Part shown: one piece after another, positions 10,531-17,725 of the stretch
Layout of the letters: each line of letters opens with the position of its first letter
Position numbering within the stretch: position 1 is the first letter of the stretch
Source: Streptomyces sp. B1I3
Lineage (GTDB): Bacteria > Actinomycetota > Actinomycetes > Streptomycetales > Streptomycetaceae
Assembly: GCF_030816615.1 (NCBI RefSeq)
Contig: NZ_JAUSYD010000001.1
Location: forward strand, 372,001 to 436,000
Direction of reading: 5' to 3'
Length of the DNA: 64,000 nt
Translations under genes and position numbers: made by a program
The notes under the pieces: model-generated
Databases searched by the model: none
Seen by the model: only the letters and a program-made list of their open reading frames with translations
What the model was told of the DNA's origin: nothing

Positions 10531-11043
10531 ATGCTCCACCACTCACGGCTCGCGGCCGCTGCCGCGGGTGTTGTCCTCGCCGCGGCGACCGGAGCGGCCG
10601 CGCCGGCATCCGCCGCGCCGGGCGCCCCGCCCGCCGCGGCGACCGCCCTGGTCACCGACGCCCGCTGGGGAAGCCACTGCTCCTTCGACCGGATCGTGAT
10701 CGATGTCCGTGGCAAGCTGCCGCCGGTCACCGTACGGACGGTCGGCACGCTCCGCTACGACGGCCCGGGGACCCACGTCCCGCTCGCCGGGAAGCACTTC
10801 CTGGAGATCCGGCTCTCCCCCGCCGCCGCGCACGACGACGGCGGGAAATCCGTGTACAGGGGCCCGCGCCTCGCGCGGACCCACCTGCCCGCTCTCCGGG
10901 GGCTGGCTCTCACGGGCGACTTCGAAGGAGCCGTCACGCTCGGCGCCGCCTTCCGCACCGAGCCCGCCTACAGCACCCACAGGCTGCACGCGCCCGAACG
11001 CTTCGTCGTCGACGTCCGCCACCCCTCGACCTGCGGCAGGTGA
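10531..11043 (+). CDS. Secreted AMIN-like domain protein
   Basis: A 170-residue exported protein. Residues 1-32 are an alanine-rich signal peptide with ASA cleavage sites. The mature part (HCSFDRIVIDVRGKLPPVTVR, LAGKHFLEIRLSPAAAHD, ERFVVDVRHP) matches the AMIN-like beta-sandwich found in many Streptomyces secreted proteins and lipoproteins. There is no lipobox cysteine, so it is probably released or loosely wall-associated. A GGGGA precedes ATG 10531. The role is unknown; AMIN domains in other bacteria bind envelope components. Confidence 0.75.
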   Translation: MLHHSRLAAAAAGVVLAAATGAAAPASAAPGAPPAAATALVTDARWGSHCSFDRIVIDVRGKLPPVTVRTVGTLRYDGPGTHVPLAGKHFLEIRLSPAAAHDDGGKSVYRGPRLARTHLPALRGLALTGDFEGAVTLGAAFRTEPAYSTHRLHAPERFVVDVRHPSTCGR

Positions 11044-11347
11044 GACGCGGCGGAGGAGTCAGCGGGCCGGCAGCGCCCGCAGAGCCGCGGTGACCTCGGC
11101 CCGCGACCACCGCACGATCTCATGCGGGAAGCCACGTGGTGCGCGCTGGGCCGGGCGGCGCTCGCCGTGGGTGACCGTCGGGTGACGGAGCGGGCCGAGG
11201 CCGAACTGTAGCCTGTCGAGGATGAGTTGGCCGGCGAGGGTAGTGGACTGGTCTCCTGCGGGCTCGTGTCGGACCACCTGGGCGCCCTCGCTGAGGGGCT
11301 GGGGGCGGGCTGACGGCGTGGGCACACCCGGGAACGAGTCACCACGC
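11044..11347. other. Intergenic region, possible minor coding remnant
   Basis: About 300 bp between the AMIN-like gene and the NLP gene terminator. On the minus strand a frame ending at 11059 reads LAGQLILDRLQFGLGPLRH and then a basic stretch, giving a faintly protein-like impression. It has no start, ribosome binding site or recognisable family, so it is at most a decayed fragment. Confidence 0.3.
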
Positions 11348-11385
11348 CCCGGCCGGGCCTTCCCACAGGAAGGTGCCCGGCCGGG
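11348..11385 (-). terminator. Terminator of the NLP gene
   Basis: Imperfect hairpin: a 10-bp GC stem and a 6-bp CCTTCC/GGAAGG stem separated by a 2-base bulge, closing on a CACA loop. It starts 8 bp beyond the NLP gene stop. Confidence 0.75.
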
Positions 11386-11393
11386 AGACGCGC

Positions 11394-12161
11394 TCAGGCG
11401 TTGGGGTCGAAGCCGATGCCCGCGGGCAGGGCCTTCGCCAGGTGGGCGCGGAAGGTGCTGTCCTTGATGCCGAGCACGGCGCTGCCGAAGTCGGCCTGGG
11501 TCAGCTTGTCGCGCAGGCCCGCGGGGTAGCCGTTCCAGCCGACCAGGGCGGGGAACTGCCACGCGTGGTCGTGGTTCTCCGGCGGCTCGTCGTTGGAGTT
11601 CGCGGGGCGGAAGCAGTGGGTGCTCAGCCCGTCCTTGTGGTAGACGACCTTGGGGTGCGTCCCGTCCCACCGGATGGTGTCGCGGCCGTGGACGTCGAAG
11701 TCGCCGTGGGCGGAGGTGGACACGTACCGCGCCTCGTTGTTCTGGACCCACACGACCACGTGCTCCCAGTCATGCCTGTGGCCGCCGAGCCCGCTGCCGG
11801 CCACGGCCTGGTCCTTCTCGAAGTAGAGGCCGTACACGATCGCGCACCAGCCGTTGTTGCACGTATGACGGGAATAGCTGTTGGTGTTGTCGAGGTCCCA
11901 CGCGTCACGGCAACTGCCGTTGACCGCGCCGGTGGTGTTGAGGCCCGGGGCTGTCGTCCCGTCCGGGCCGATGGCCGGAGTGGGGTAGCAGCCGTCCGTG
12001 TCGTAGTCGAAGGCGGGCTGGAACGTCCGCTCGATCACCTCCGCCTGCGCGGGCAGCGCGGTCGGCGGAGCGGCGAGAGCGCTGCCGGCGGAAGTCATGA
12101 CCAGCGCGAAGGCACCGGCGGCGGCGAGCGAGATCCTGCGGACGGACGGGCTGCTGAGCAT
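11394..12161 (-). CDS. Secreted NPP1/NLP-family (necrosis-inducing-like) protein
   Basis: A 255-residue secreted protein of the NPP1/Nep1-like family. Residues 1-31 are a signal peptide (ALA cleavage). The hallmark heptapeptide GHRHDWE is intact at residues about 127-133, and the mature part has several cysteines (CRDAWD, HTCNNGWC). In plant-pathogenic fungi, oomycetes and some bacteria these proteins bind sphingolipids and permeabilise dicot membranes; many actinobacterial members come from harmless soil strains and their role there is unknown. Start ATG 12161 has GGGAGGA at ideal distance. It is monocistronic, with its own hairpin terminator. Confidence 0.9.
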   Translation of the reverse strand: MLSSPSVRRISLAAAGAFALVMTSAGSALAAPPTALPAQAEVIERTFQPAFDYDTDGCYPTPAIGPDGTTAPGLNTTGAVNGSCRDAWDLDNTNSYSRHTCNNGWCAIVYGLYFEKDQAVAGSGLGGHRHDWEHVVVWVQNNEARYVSTSAHGDFDVHGRDTIRWDGTHPKVVYHKDGLSTHCFRPANSNDEPPENHDHAWQFPALVGWNGYPAGLRDKLTQADFGSAVLGIKDSTFRAHLAKALPAGIGFDPNA

Positions 12162-12320
12162 CGGGGTCCTCCCGGTCGGCGCGTGTGGGGGCACGCGATC
12201 AGGCTTGGCATGCCCAACTCAACAGCGTCGAACCCTCGCACCGCGCGTGGTCCCGGCCGGGCCCGGCCGGGCGTCGCCGTCCGCCCTGCCGGGCAGCACG
12301 AAGACCGTGACGGGAAGCCC

Positions 12321-12551
12321 TTATTCGGCGAGGTGGCCGGTAGCGGGATCCACCTGTCCCAGGAACTCCGGGGCAGCGTCCTCGAGTTCCGCGTCCTCCA
12401 ACCGGGCGGTTCCGTGCACTGCGGCCGTGAAGCCGTATCGGGCGTTCGGACCCGAATCCCAGGTGAAGTCGTACACCCCGGGGCTGCCGGCTCGGCGGGT
12501 CACGGTGAACCTCTCACCGTTCACGGTCAACTCCACGCCGCTCGCCTCCAC
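12321..12551 (-). CDS. Small conserved hypothetical protein
   Basis: A 76-residue protein, rich in beta-strand pattern and acidic toward the C-terminus (VELTVNGERFTVTRRAGSPGVYDFTWDSGPNARYGFTA, shown here only as a reading of residues about 5-42 split by turns). GTG 12551 was chosen because coding character begins there, but no clear ribosome binding site precedes it. An upstream start near 12602 would add 17 residues. No known domain recognised. It is probably transcribed alone. Confidence 0.55.
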   Translation of the reverse strand: MEASGVELTVNGERFTVTRRAGSPGVYDFTWDSGPNARYGFTAAVHGTARLEDAELEDAAPEFLGQVDPATGHLAE

Positions 12552-12656
12552 ATGTTTGGACGTCCCACGCGACAATGCCCTGTCCCGCACCCGGCGCACC
12601 AACCGGACGGCATTCTCGCCTCAGGAGTGCGGCGCGCCACGGCGCCCGTGCCGCCG

Positions 12657-13787
12657 TCAGCGCGCGACGGCGGTGGCCGCGCCCGTGGCGCCGGTCCGGG
12701 CGGCGGTGCCCGGACGCAGCGTCCACGGCACCGGGTCGGTGTTCGTCAGCCAGGTGTCGACGATGAGACGTCGCACGATGAGGACACGCAGTTCACGGCG
12801 CTGCTTGCCCCAGCCCATGCCGAGACAGAGCTGTTTGACGGACGGTCCGTGGCCGTGCGACGCACGGAAGGCCGCCGCGAACTGCGCGGCGCGCGGCCCT
12901 TCGCCGGGGTGACCGGCCTCCCACGCGGCGTAGGCGGCGCGCATCTTCTCGTCGGCCTGAACGGGCACGGCCACGCGCATGAAGGCCTCCGCCACCTTCT
13001 CCGTGGGCAGCGCACACTGCGGGCAGTGCTCCACGGCCTCGGCGTGCCGGCGCAGTGCGACACTCGCCCGGGCCTTCCACCCCTCCCACGTCAGCTGCGG
13101 TGCCGCCTCGTCCACACGCGGCGGCGCCGGGGGCGGGGGCCGCATTCCCGACAGGTGCCGCACCGGTTCCGCGAGACGGTACCGGTGGGCGTCAAGGTCG
13201 AGCAGGAAACCCTTGGCCAGCAGTTCGGGCAACGCGGCCCTGCACCAGGCGGGCAGCTCGTCGGGGATCGGGCCGTACGCGTCGGAGGGACCGTGGGCGG
13301 CCAGGAAGAGGGCGCCCAGCCGCGCCTCGGACGACGCCTTCCTGACCGGCTTGGCCGCCAGGGTGCGGATGACCCACCCCGACACACGCGACCGCATCAG
13401 CTTGCCGAACGGCAGCCGGCGGTCCGGCCCGGCCGCGAGATCCGGCACGACGATGGGGACGGGGACATCCGGACTGCCGCCGAAGAGGGCGTCCTGCCCC
13501 TGCCACCCCAGGACCGCCACGGCCGCGACAGCGCCTTCCGCGTCGGCCAGGCGCAGCGAACGCAGGTCCTGCGCGGTGAGGTTGCCGATACCGCTGCGGG
13601 CGGCACGGATGGAGACCACTGTCGCGAGAAGTTGTGCGTCGGCCGTCATGAGCGGCAGCGAACCCACGTAGCCGAGGAGGCGGCGGGCGGCCTCTCCCTG
13701 CTGGTGCGTCAGCAGGAACGGCCGCGGGTCGCTCACCACGGCGGGCGTCGCCGGGGCAGGACGTGAACTGGAGGAGGAGTTGGGCAC
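12657..13787 (-). CDS. Hypothetical GOLPH3-size regulator-like protein with CPQC motif
   Basis: A 376-residue cytosolic protein. The N-terminal part (residues about 20-110, LTHQQGEAARRLLGYVG) is alanine/leucine-rich helix. The centre carries a proline-rich PPPPAPPR segment, then a CPQC cysteine pair near residue 260. The C-terminus includes HGHGPSVKQLCLGMGWGKQRRELRVLIV, which resembles a helix-turn-helix of the type seen in helicase-associated and regulatory proteins. No confident family. GTG 13787 is the start. The upstream region is full of ACGTAC/GTACGA elements. A transcriptional regulator is the best guess, at low confidence. Confidence 0.65.
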   Translation of the reverse strand: MPNSSSSSRPAPATPAVVSDPRPFLLTHQQGEAARRLLGYVGSLPLMTADAQLLATVVSIRAARSGIGNLTAQDLRSLRLADAEGAVAAVAVLGWQGQDALFGGSPDVPVPIVVPDLAAGPDRRLPFGKLMRSRVSGWVIRTLAAKPVRKASSEARLGALFLAAHGPSDAYGPIPDELPAWCRAALPELLAKGFLLDLDAHRYRLAEPVRHLSGMRPPPPAPPRVDEAAPQLTWEGWKARASVALRRHAEAVEHCPQCALPTEKVAEAFMRVAVPVQADEKMRAAYAAWEAGHPGEGPRAAQFAAAFRASHGHGPSVKQLCLGMGWGKQRRELRVLIVRRLIVDTWLTNTDPVPWTLRPGTAARTGATGAATAVAR

Positions 13788-13824
13788 GTCACGTACAACG
13801 TACCGACAGGGCCGAGGTCACCAC

Positions 13825-13840
13825 TCGTACGTATGTACGA
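13825..13840. promoter_or_regulatory. Palindromic element upstream of the 376-residue protein gene
   Basis: TCGTACGTATGTACGA, a 6-bp inverted repeat with a 4-base spacer, lies 37 bp upstream of the GTG start at 13787. Between the two, two ACGTAC hexamers sit in tandem at about 13791-13803. The cluster of related sequences suggests a regulator binding site. Confidence 0.4.
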
Positions 13841-13903
13841 TACGAATCTGTCCGCGCACCCGGCTGCGGGCCGGCTCCTCGCACGGTGCTCCTGGACGGG
13901 CAG

Positions 13904-13944
13904 CACATCGGTGGCGGACCGCGATGCGGTCCGCCACCGATGTG
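13904..13944 (-). terminator. Terminator of the PepSY lipoprotein gene
   Basis: Perfect 19-bp stem (13904-13922 with 13926-13944) and a 3-base GAT loop, 16 bp beyond the stop of the PepSY gene. It is one of the strongest hairpins in the window. Confidence 0.9.
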
Positions 13945-13960
13945 TGAGGCCGGGAGGTGA

Positions 13961-14767
13961 TCAGTTCTCGTCCACTTCTTCCTTGGTGATGGTGCCGTTC
14001 GCCGCGTCCACGTCGAAGTCGGTCTTCGTCCAGTCGCTGCCGACCACCTCGACCTGCCAGACCAGGACCTGACTGTCGTTCTCGTCGAGGTCGAGTGAGG
14101 TGACCGTGCCCTTCTTCTTGCCCATGGCGACCTTGGCAGCCTGCTCCGGCGTCTGCTTGGCGTTGGCGATCCAGCCGGCCATCTGCTGCTTCTCGGCGGC
14201 GCTCTGCCCGGCGACCGGTGCGGACTCGAGCACGTCACCGGACACCGCGTCGATGGTCACCCTGTGCGCGGTGCCGTCCTCCTTGACGACCTCGGCGACC
14301 CACTTCGCACCGGCGGAGCTGCCACTCGGGCTCGGGCTGCCGCTCGTGGTGCCGGGGCTCGCACTCTTGCTGCCGCCGGGGCTGGGGCTCTCGCTCCCGC
14401 TCGCACTGGCGCTCGCGCTCGCGTCGCTGTCGTCGTCCAGATCCTTGAGGTCGAGCTCGGTCAGCTTCCCACCGGACACCTCACCCACGGCGGTCGTGGC
14501 GGCCTTGTCGTAGGTGACCTTGACGGTGGAGAGCAACTCCTTGCGCTTCGTCTGGTCCTCGGTCAGCTGTGCCGTGCTGGACGGGCTTGCCGTCTGGTTC
14601 GGCATGACCTTCGCAGCTTCCGAGGTCGCAGCGGCCGTCTTGTCACCGCTGTCCTGCCCGCAGCCGGTCACAAGGGCGGAGGCAAGCACGGCGCACAGGG
14701 CGCCGGCGACGCGGAGCCGGCGGGTGCGCGGGGAAACGTTCTTGTTGCGTCGGGGCTGAAATCTCAT
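13961..14767 (-). CDS. PepSY-domain lipoprotein
   Basis: A 268-residue lipoprotein. The signal peptide ends in the lipobox LVTGC with the lipidated Cys at residue 36. The mature protein has two PepSY-type segments: one around residues 75-110 (VKVTYDKAATTAVGEVSGGKLTELDL) and one at 190-265 (IANAKQTPEQAAKVAMGKKKGTVTSLD, DFDVDAANGTITKEE). They are split by a 40-residue Ser/Ala/Gly/Pro linker. PepSY domains commonly act as inhibitory or protein-interaction modules outside the membrane. The gene is monocistronic, with a strong downstream hairpin. The ribosome binding site is weak. Confidence 0.9.
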   Translation of the reverse strand: MRFQPRRNKNVSPRTRRLRVAGALCAVLASALVTGCGQDSGDKTAAATSEAAKVMPNQTASPSSTAQLTEDQTKRKELLSTVKVTYDKAATTAVGEVSGGKLTELDLKDLDDDSDASASASASGSESPSPGGSKSASPGTTSGSPSPSGSSAGAKWVAEVVKEDGTAHRVTIDAVSGDVLESAPVAGQSAAEKQQMAGWIANAKQTPEQAAKVAMGKKKGTVTSLDLDENDSQVLVWQVEVVGSDWTKTDFDVDAANGTITKEEVDEN

Positions 14768-14925
14768 ACCGCATGCCTAGCCGCGTCGGCGCGCAGTCAT
14801 GTTGCCCGACCAGCGGCTGTCACCCGATCGACGGCGCCATCCCCCCGTTCGCCGTCGCGGTTCCGCCGCGGCCCGCCCGGTGATCGTCCTGAACACCCGG
14901 GCCGGGCCGCCCGGCCCCGCACGGC

Positions 14926-14959
14926 GAAGGACGCCGGTCCGTGCGGACCGGCGTCCTTC
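14926..14959 (-). terminator. Terminator of the DUF5133 gene
   Basis: Perfect 15-bp stem (14926-14940 with 14945-14959) with a GTGC loop, 14 bp beyond the stop of the minus-strand DUF5133 gene. Confidence 0.85.
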
Positions 14960-14973
14960 CTGACCGGGCGGCG

Positions 14974-15228
14974 TCAGGCGGTGAGCTGCACCTCGGACGG
15001 GACCGCCTTCGAGCCGACCGATCCGGCGGACGGGACGGCGCGCAACTGCGCTTCCGCGGCCCTCAGGGCGTCCGGGACCGTGCGGGTGCCGGTGGTGACG
15101 CAGAGGGTGTAGGAGACATCCTCGAGATGACGGCTGCTCTCGGAGGTTCCGAGCCGTGCATGGGCGCTTCGCAGTGACTCGTAGCGCTTGACGAGATTCC
15201 GCAGCGTTGCGGGATTGGCCATCAGCAC
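14974..15228 (-). CDS. DUF5133 family protein
   Basis: An 84-residue protein of the Streptomyces-specific DUF5133 family. The sequence (MANPATLRNLVKRYESLRSAH, then RHLEDVSYTLCVTTGTR and DALRAAEAQL) follows the family pattern of two amphipathic helices around a YTLCV core. GTG 15228 follows AGAGGAA; ATG 15222 is two codons inside and equally possible. No enzymatic motif and no signal peptide. The function of the family is unknown. It is divergent from the DUF6296 gene. Confidence 0.8.
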   Translation of the reverse strand: MLMANPATLRNLVKRYESLRSAHARLGTSESSRHLEDVSYTLCVTTGTRTVPDALRAAEAQLRAVPSAGSVGSKAVPSEVQLTA

Positions 15229-15531
15229 GGCAGTTCCTCTCCACAGGGCGGCCGGGAGCCAAGGCCCCGCACCGACGATGTCCGATCGCGCCGGCGGTCC
15301 GCCTGGCGTCACGGGCGCGGCCGTGCGAATCGTCAGCACGTTTCCGGTCCCTTGCAGATGATGGTCGCCCCGCCCCACGGAATCCGCATCCGGAATCACG
15401 GACGGTCACGCGTCCGCTCTCCCGGAGCTCCGGTTGCTCCATCTGCGCCATGTGCGCCCTGCGCCCGGGTGCGAAACAATGGACGGTGTCGGGCGGCCGG
15501 CCGCTGCCGGCGCCCCGGTCAGGAGGCGGTC
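15229..15531. other. Divergent promoter region
   Basis: About 300 bp separating the divergent DUF5133 and DUF6296 genes; it should contain both promoters. No palindrome, hairpin or small gene was found that stands out from the base composition. Confidence 0.4.
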
Positions 15532-15783
15532 ATGGAGTACCCGGAGACGTACGAGCTGATATTCCAGGCGACGGGCGCGGCGGACGACGTGGTGGTCGTC
15601 CACCTCACGGCCCGGTCCGGTGCGGGGGGTTACCCGATCTACGAGGACGAGACCGGAATCGTGCGGGCGGAGATCAGCGAGCGGGGCGAGGTGCGGATGC
15701 AGGCGAGCGGGGGGCACCAGGCCCTGCGGGTGCCGCTGCTCGCACGGCCGCTGAGCCACGGAGCAACCCCACCCGCCGGCTGA
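15532..15783 (+). CDS. DUF6296 family small protein
   Basis: An 83-residue protein with the pattern of the Streptomyces DUF6296 family: YELIFQATGAADDVVVVHLT, a GGYPIYEDETGIVRAEIS stretch and a tail LRVPLLARPL. It is predicted to be mainly beta-strand and cytosolic. ATG 15532 has AGGAGG seven bases upstream. No function is known. The fru operon starts about 140 bp downstream, but an operator-like dyad intervenes, so they are probably separate units. Confidence 0.75.
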   Translation: MEYPETYELIFQATGAADDVVVVHLTARSGAGGYPIYEDETGIVRAEISERGEVRMQASGGHQALRVPLLARPLSHGATPPAG

Positions 15784-15846
15784 GAGCACCGAGCGCCGCT
15801 CCCGTTCTCCTCCGGCGCCCGCCCGTTCCTGCCCACTCGATGCCCG

Positions 15847-15860
15847 AATGTGTTTACATT
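15847..15860. promoter_or_regulatory. Putative FruR/DeoR-family operator of the fru operon
   Basis: AATGTGTTTACATT is a perfect 5-bp inverted repeat with a 4-base spacer in an unusually AT-rich patch, 80 bp upstream of the fruR start. Its place ahead of a self-regulated fruR-fruK-fruA operon makes it a good candidate for FruR binding, relieved by a fructose phosphate. Confidence 0.5.
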
Positions 15861-15926
15861 TCCGACGCTGAACCGTAGTCTGCCGCTGAAACCACAGACT
15901 CGGGCATGAAACGGATACGTAACCAC

Positions 15927-16688
15927 ATGTACGCACCGGAGCGGCAGCAGGAGATTCTGCGCCTCGCAGGCGAGAGCGGCCGCGTCGACGTCCTCTCCCT
16001 GGCCGAGCAGTTCCAGGTGACCGCCGAGACCGTCCGGCGCGATCTCAAGGCTCTCGACAGGGCGGGACTTCTGCGCAGGGTCCACGGTGGCGCGATCCCG
16101 GCCGGGCGGCTCGGATTCGAGCCGGATCTCGCGGAGCGGGACGTCGTGGCCGCCGACGAGAAGGACCGCATAGCGGCCGCCGCGCTGGGGGAACTGCCTG
16201 CCCGGGGAAACATCATCATCGATGCCGGGACGACGACCGCCAGACTGGCCGGTGTCGTCCCGATCGACTGCGGTCTGACCGTCGTGACCCACGCGCTGCC
16301 CGTGGCAGCGCGCCTCTGCGACCACCCGGGCATCTCCCTGCACCTGGTCGGCGGGCGGGTCCGCCACCGCACCCGCGCCGCCGTCGACGCCTGGGCCCTG
16401 CGCGCGTACGGCGAGCTCAACGCCGATGTCGTCTTCCTCGCGACGAACGGCTTCTCGCCCGACGGCGGCCTGACCACCCCGGACCTGGCCGAGGCGGCGG
16501 TCAAGCGTGCGGTGATCGCCGCGGCCCGCAGGGTGGTGCTCCTCGCCGATTCCGGCAAGGCGGGCCAGGAGCACTTCGCCCGCTTCGGCGACCTCTCCCA
16601 CGTCGACCTGCTCATCACCGATACGGGGCTCAGCCCCGAGGACGCCCGGGCCATCGAAGGCCTGGGCACGGAAGTAGTACGCGCATGA
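15927..16688 (+). CDS. fruR: DeoR/GlpR-family regulator of the fructose operon
   Basis: A 253-residue DeoR-type regulator. The HTH is at residues about 5-50 (MYAPERQQEILRLAGESGRV, AEQFQVTAETVRRDLKALDRAGLLRRVHGGA). The C-terminal sugar-phosphate sensor shows the family motifs IIIDAGTTT, VVTHALP, LVGGRVR and LADSGKAG. The start at MYAPERQ (15927) matches the family; an upstream ATG at 15906 adds seven residues. Its stop overlaps the fruK start (ATGA), fixing it as first gene of the operon. It should repress fru genes until fructose-1-phosphate or fructose-1,6-bisphosphate accumulates; that ligand is known for the family, not shown here. Confidence 0.9.
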   Translation: MYAPERQQEILRLAGESGRVDVLSLAEQFQVTAETVRRDLKALDRAGLLRRVHGGAIPAGRLGFEPDLAERDVVAADEKDRIAAAALGELPARGNIIIDAGTTTARLAGVVPIDCGLTVVTHALPVAARLCDHPGISLHLVGGRVRHRTRAAVDAWALRAYGELNADVVFLATNGFSPDGGLTTPDLAEAAVKRAVIAAARRVVLLADSGKAGQEHFARFGDLSHVDLLITDTGLSPEDARAIEGLGTEVVRA

Positions 16689-17632
16689 TTCTCACCGTCA
16701 CCCCCAATCCGAGCCTGGACCGGACGTACGAGCTGCCGGGACTCGTCCGGGGCGCCGTCCTGCGGGCCACGTCGGACCGCGTCGACCCCGGTGGCAAGGG
16801 CGTCAACGTCTCCCGCGCCGTCGCCGCCGCCGGTCACCGCACGGTCGCCGTCGCACCGCTGGGAGGCCCCGAAGGGGCGTTGCTGGCCCGGCTGCTGGGC
16901 GAGCACGGCATCGAGGCCGCCGGGGTGCCGATCGCCGGCAGCACCCGGATCAACATCACCCTCGTCGAGCCCGACGGCACACTCACCAAGGTCAACGCGG
17001 CCGGACCCGAGATCGGGCCCGCCGAGGCCGACGCCCTGCTGGACCGGGTGCGGGCGCGGTCGGTGGGCGCGGACTGGATCGCCTGCTGCGGCAGTCTGCC
17101 GCGCGGGCTGCCTCCGCAGTGGTACGCCGAGCTGGTGTCCCGCAGCCACCGCGCCGGAACCCGGATCGCCCTGGACACCTCGGGCCCGGCGCTGGTCGCC
17201 GCGCTGCCGGAACGCCCGGACGTGATCAAGCCGAACGCCGAGGAACTGGCCGAGGCCGTCGGCCGCCCGCTCGCGACGGTCGGTGACGCCGTCAAGGCGG
17301 CGCAGGAACTGTGCGAGCGGGGGGCACGGTCCGTACTGGCCAGTCTGGGTGCCACCGGGCAACTGCTGGTGGAGGAGTCCGGAGCGTACTTCGCCTCGGC
17401 GCGGGTGGACGCGGTCCGCAGCGACGTCGGCGCGGGGGACGCCTCCCTCGCCGGCTTCCTCACCGCCGGCGGGAGGGGCCGGGCGGCCCTCACCTCGGCT
17501 GTGGCCCACGGCGCCGCCGCGGTCCAGCTCGCCGGAAGCGTCATGCCGACACCGGCCGGCCTCGATCTCTCCGCGGTCGTCACGACCGCCGACGTCCCCC
17601 TGGACCTCGCCCTTGGACAGCCGGCGCCATGA
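16685..17632 (+). CDS. fruK: 1-phosphofructokinase
   Basis: A 315-residue PfkB-family kinase that phosphorylates fructose-1-phosphate, the product of the fructose PTS, to fructose-1,6-bisphosphate. Motifs: N-terminal MILTVTPNPSLDRTY, the substrate glycines in DPGGKGVNVSRA, IKPNAEEL, and the C-terminal anion-hole/catalytic motif VGAGDASLAGF, in which the usual GAGDxxxAG is intact. The ATG overlaps the fruR stop by 4 bp; fruA follows after 93 bp. Length and motifs are typical, with no defect seen. Confidence 0.95.
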   Translation: MILTVTPNPSLDRTYELPGLVRGAVLRATSDRVDPGGKGVNVSRAVAAAGHRTVAVAPLGGPEGALLARLLGEHGIEAAGVPIAGSTRINITLVEPDGTLTKVNAAGPEIGPAEADALLDRVRARSVGADWIACCGSLPRGLPPQWYAELVSRSHRAGTRIALDTSGPALVAALPERPDVIKPNAEELAEAVGRPLATVGDAVKAAQELCERGARSVLASLGATGQLLVEESGAYFASARVDAVRSDVGAGDASLAGFLTAGGRGRAALTSAVAHGAAAVQLAGSVMPTPAGLDLSAVVTTADVPLDLALGQPAP

Positions 17633-17725
17633 CCGCCCCGGCCTCCTACCGCAGTTCGACGCCCCGTTTCCCCGATCCGTCCCCCCGATCCGTCCCAGGA
17701 CGGTCCACGAGCAAGGAGCCCCGCG

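Noticed and set aside
11373..13766. 797-codon plus-strand open frame
   Set aside because: Antisense to the NLP gene, the 76-residue gene and the 376-residue gene, all of which have better starts and protein-like composition.
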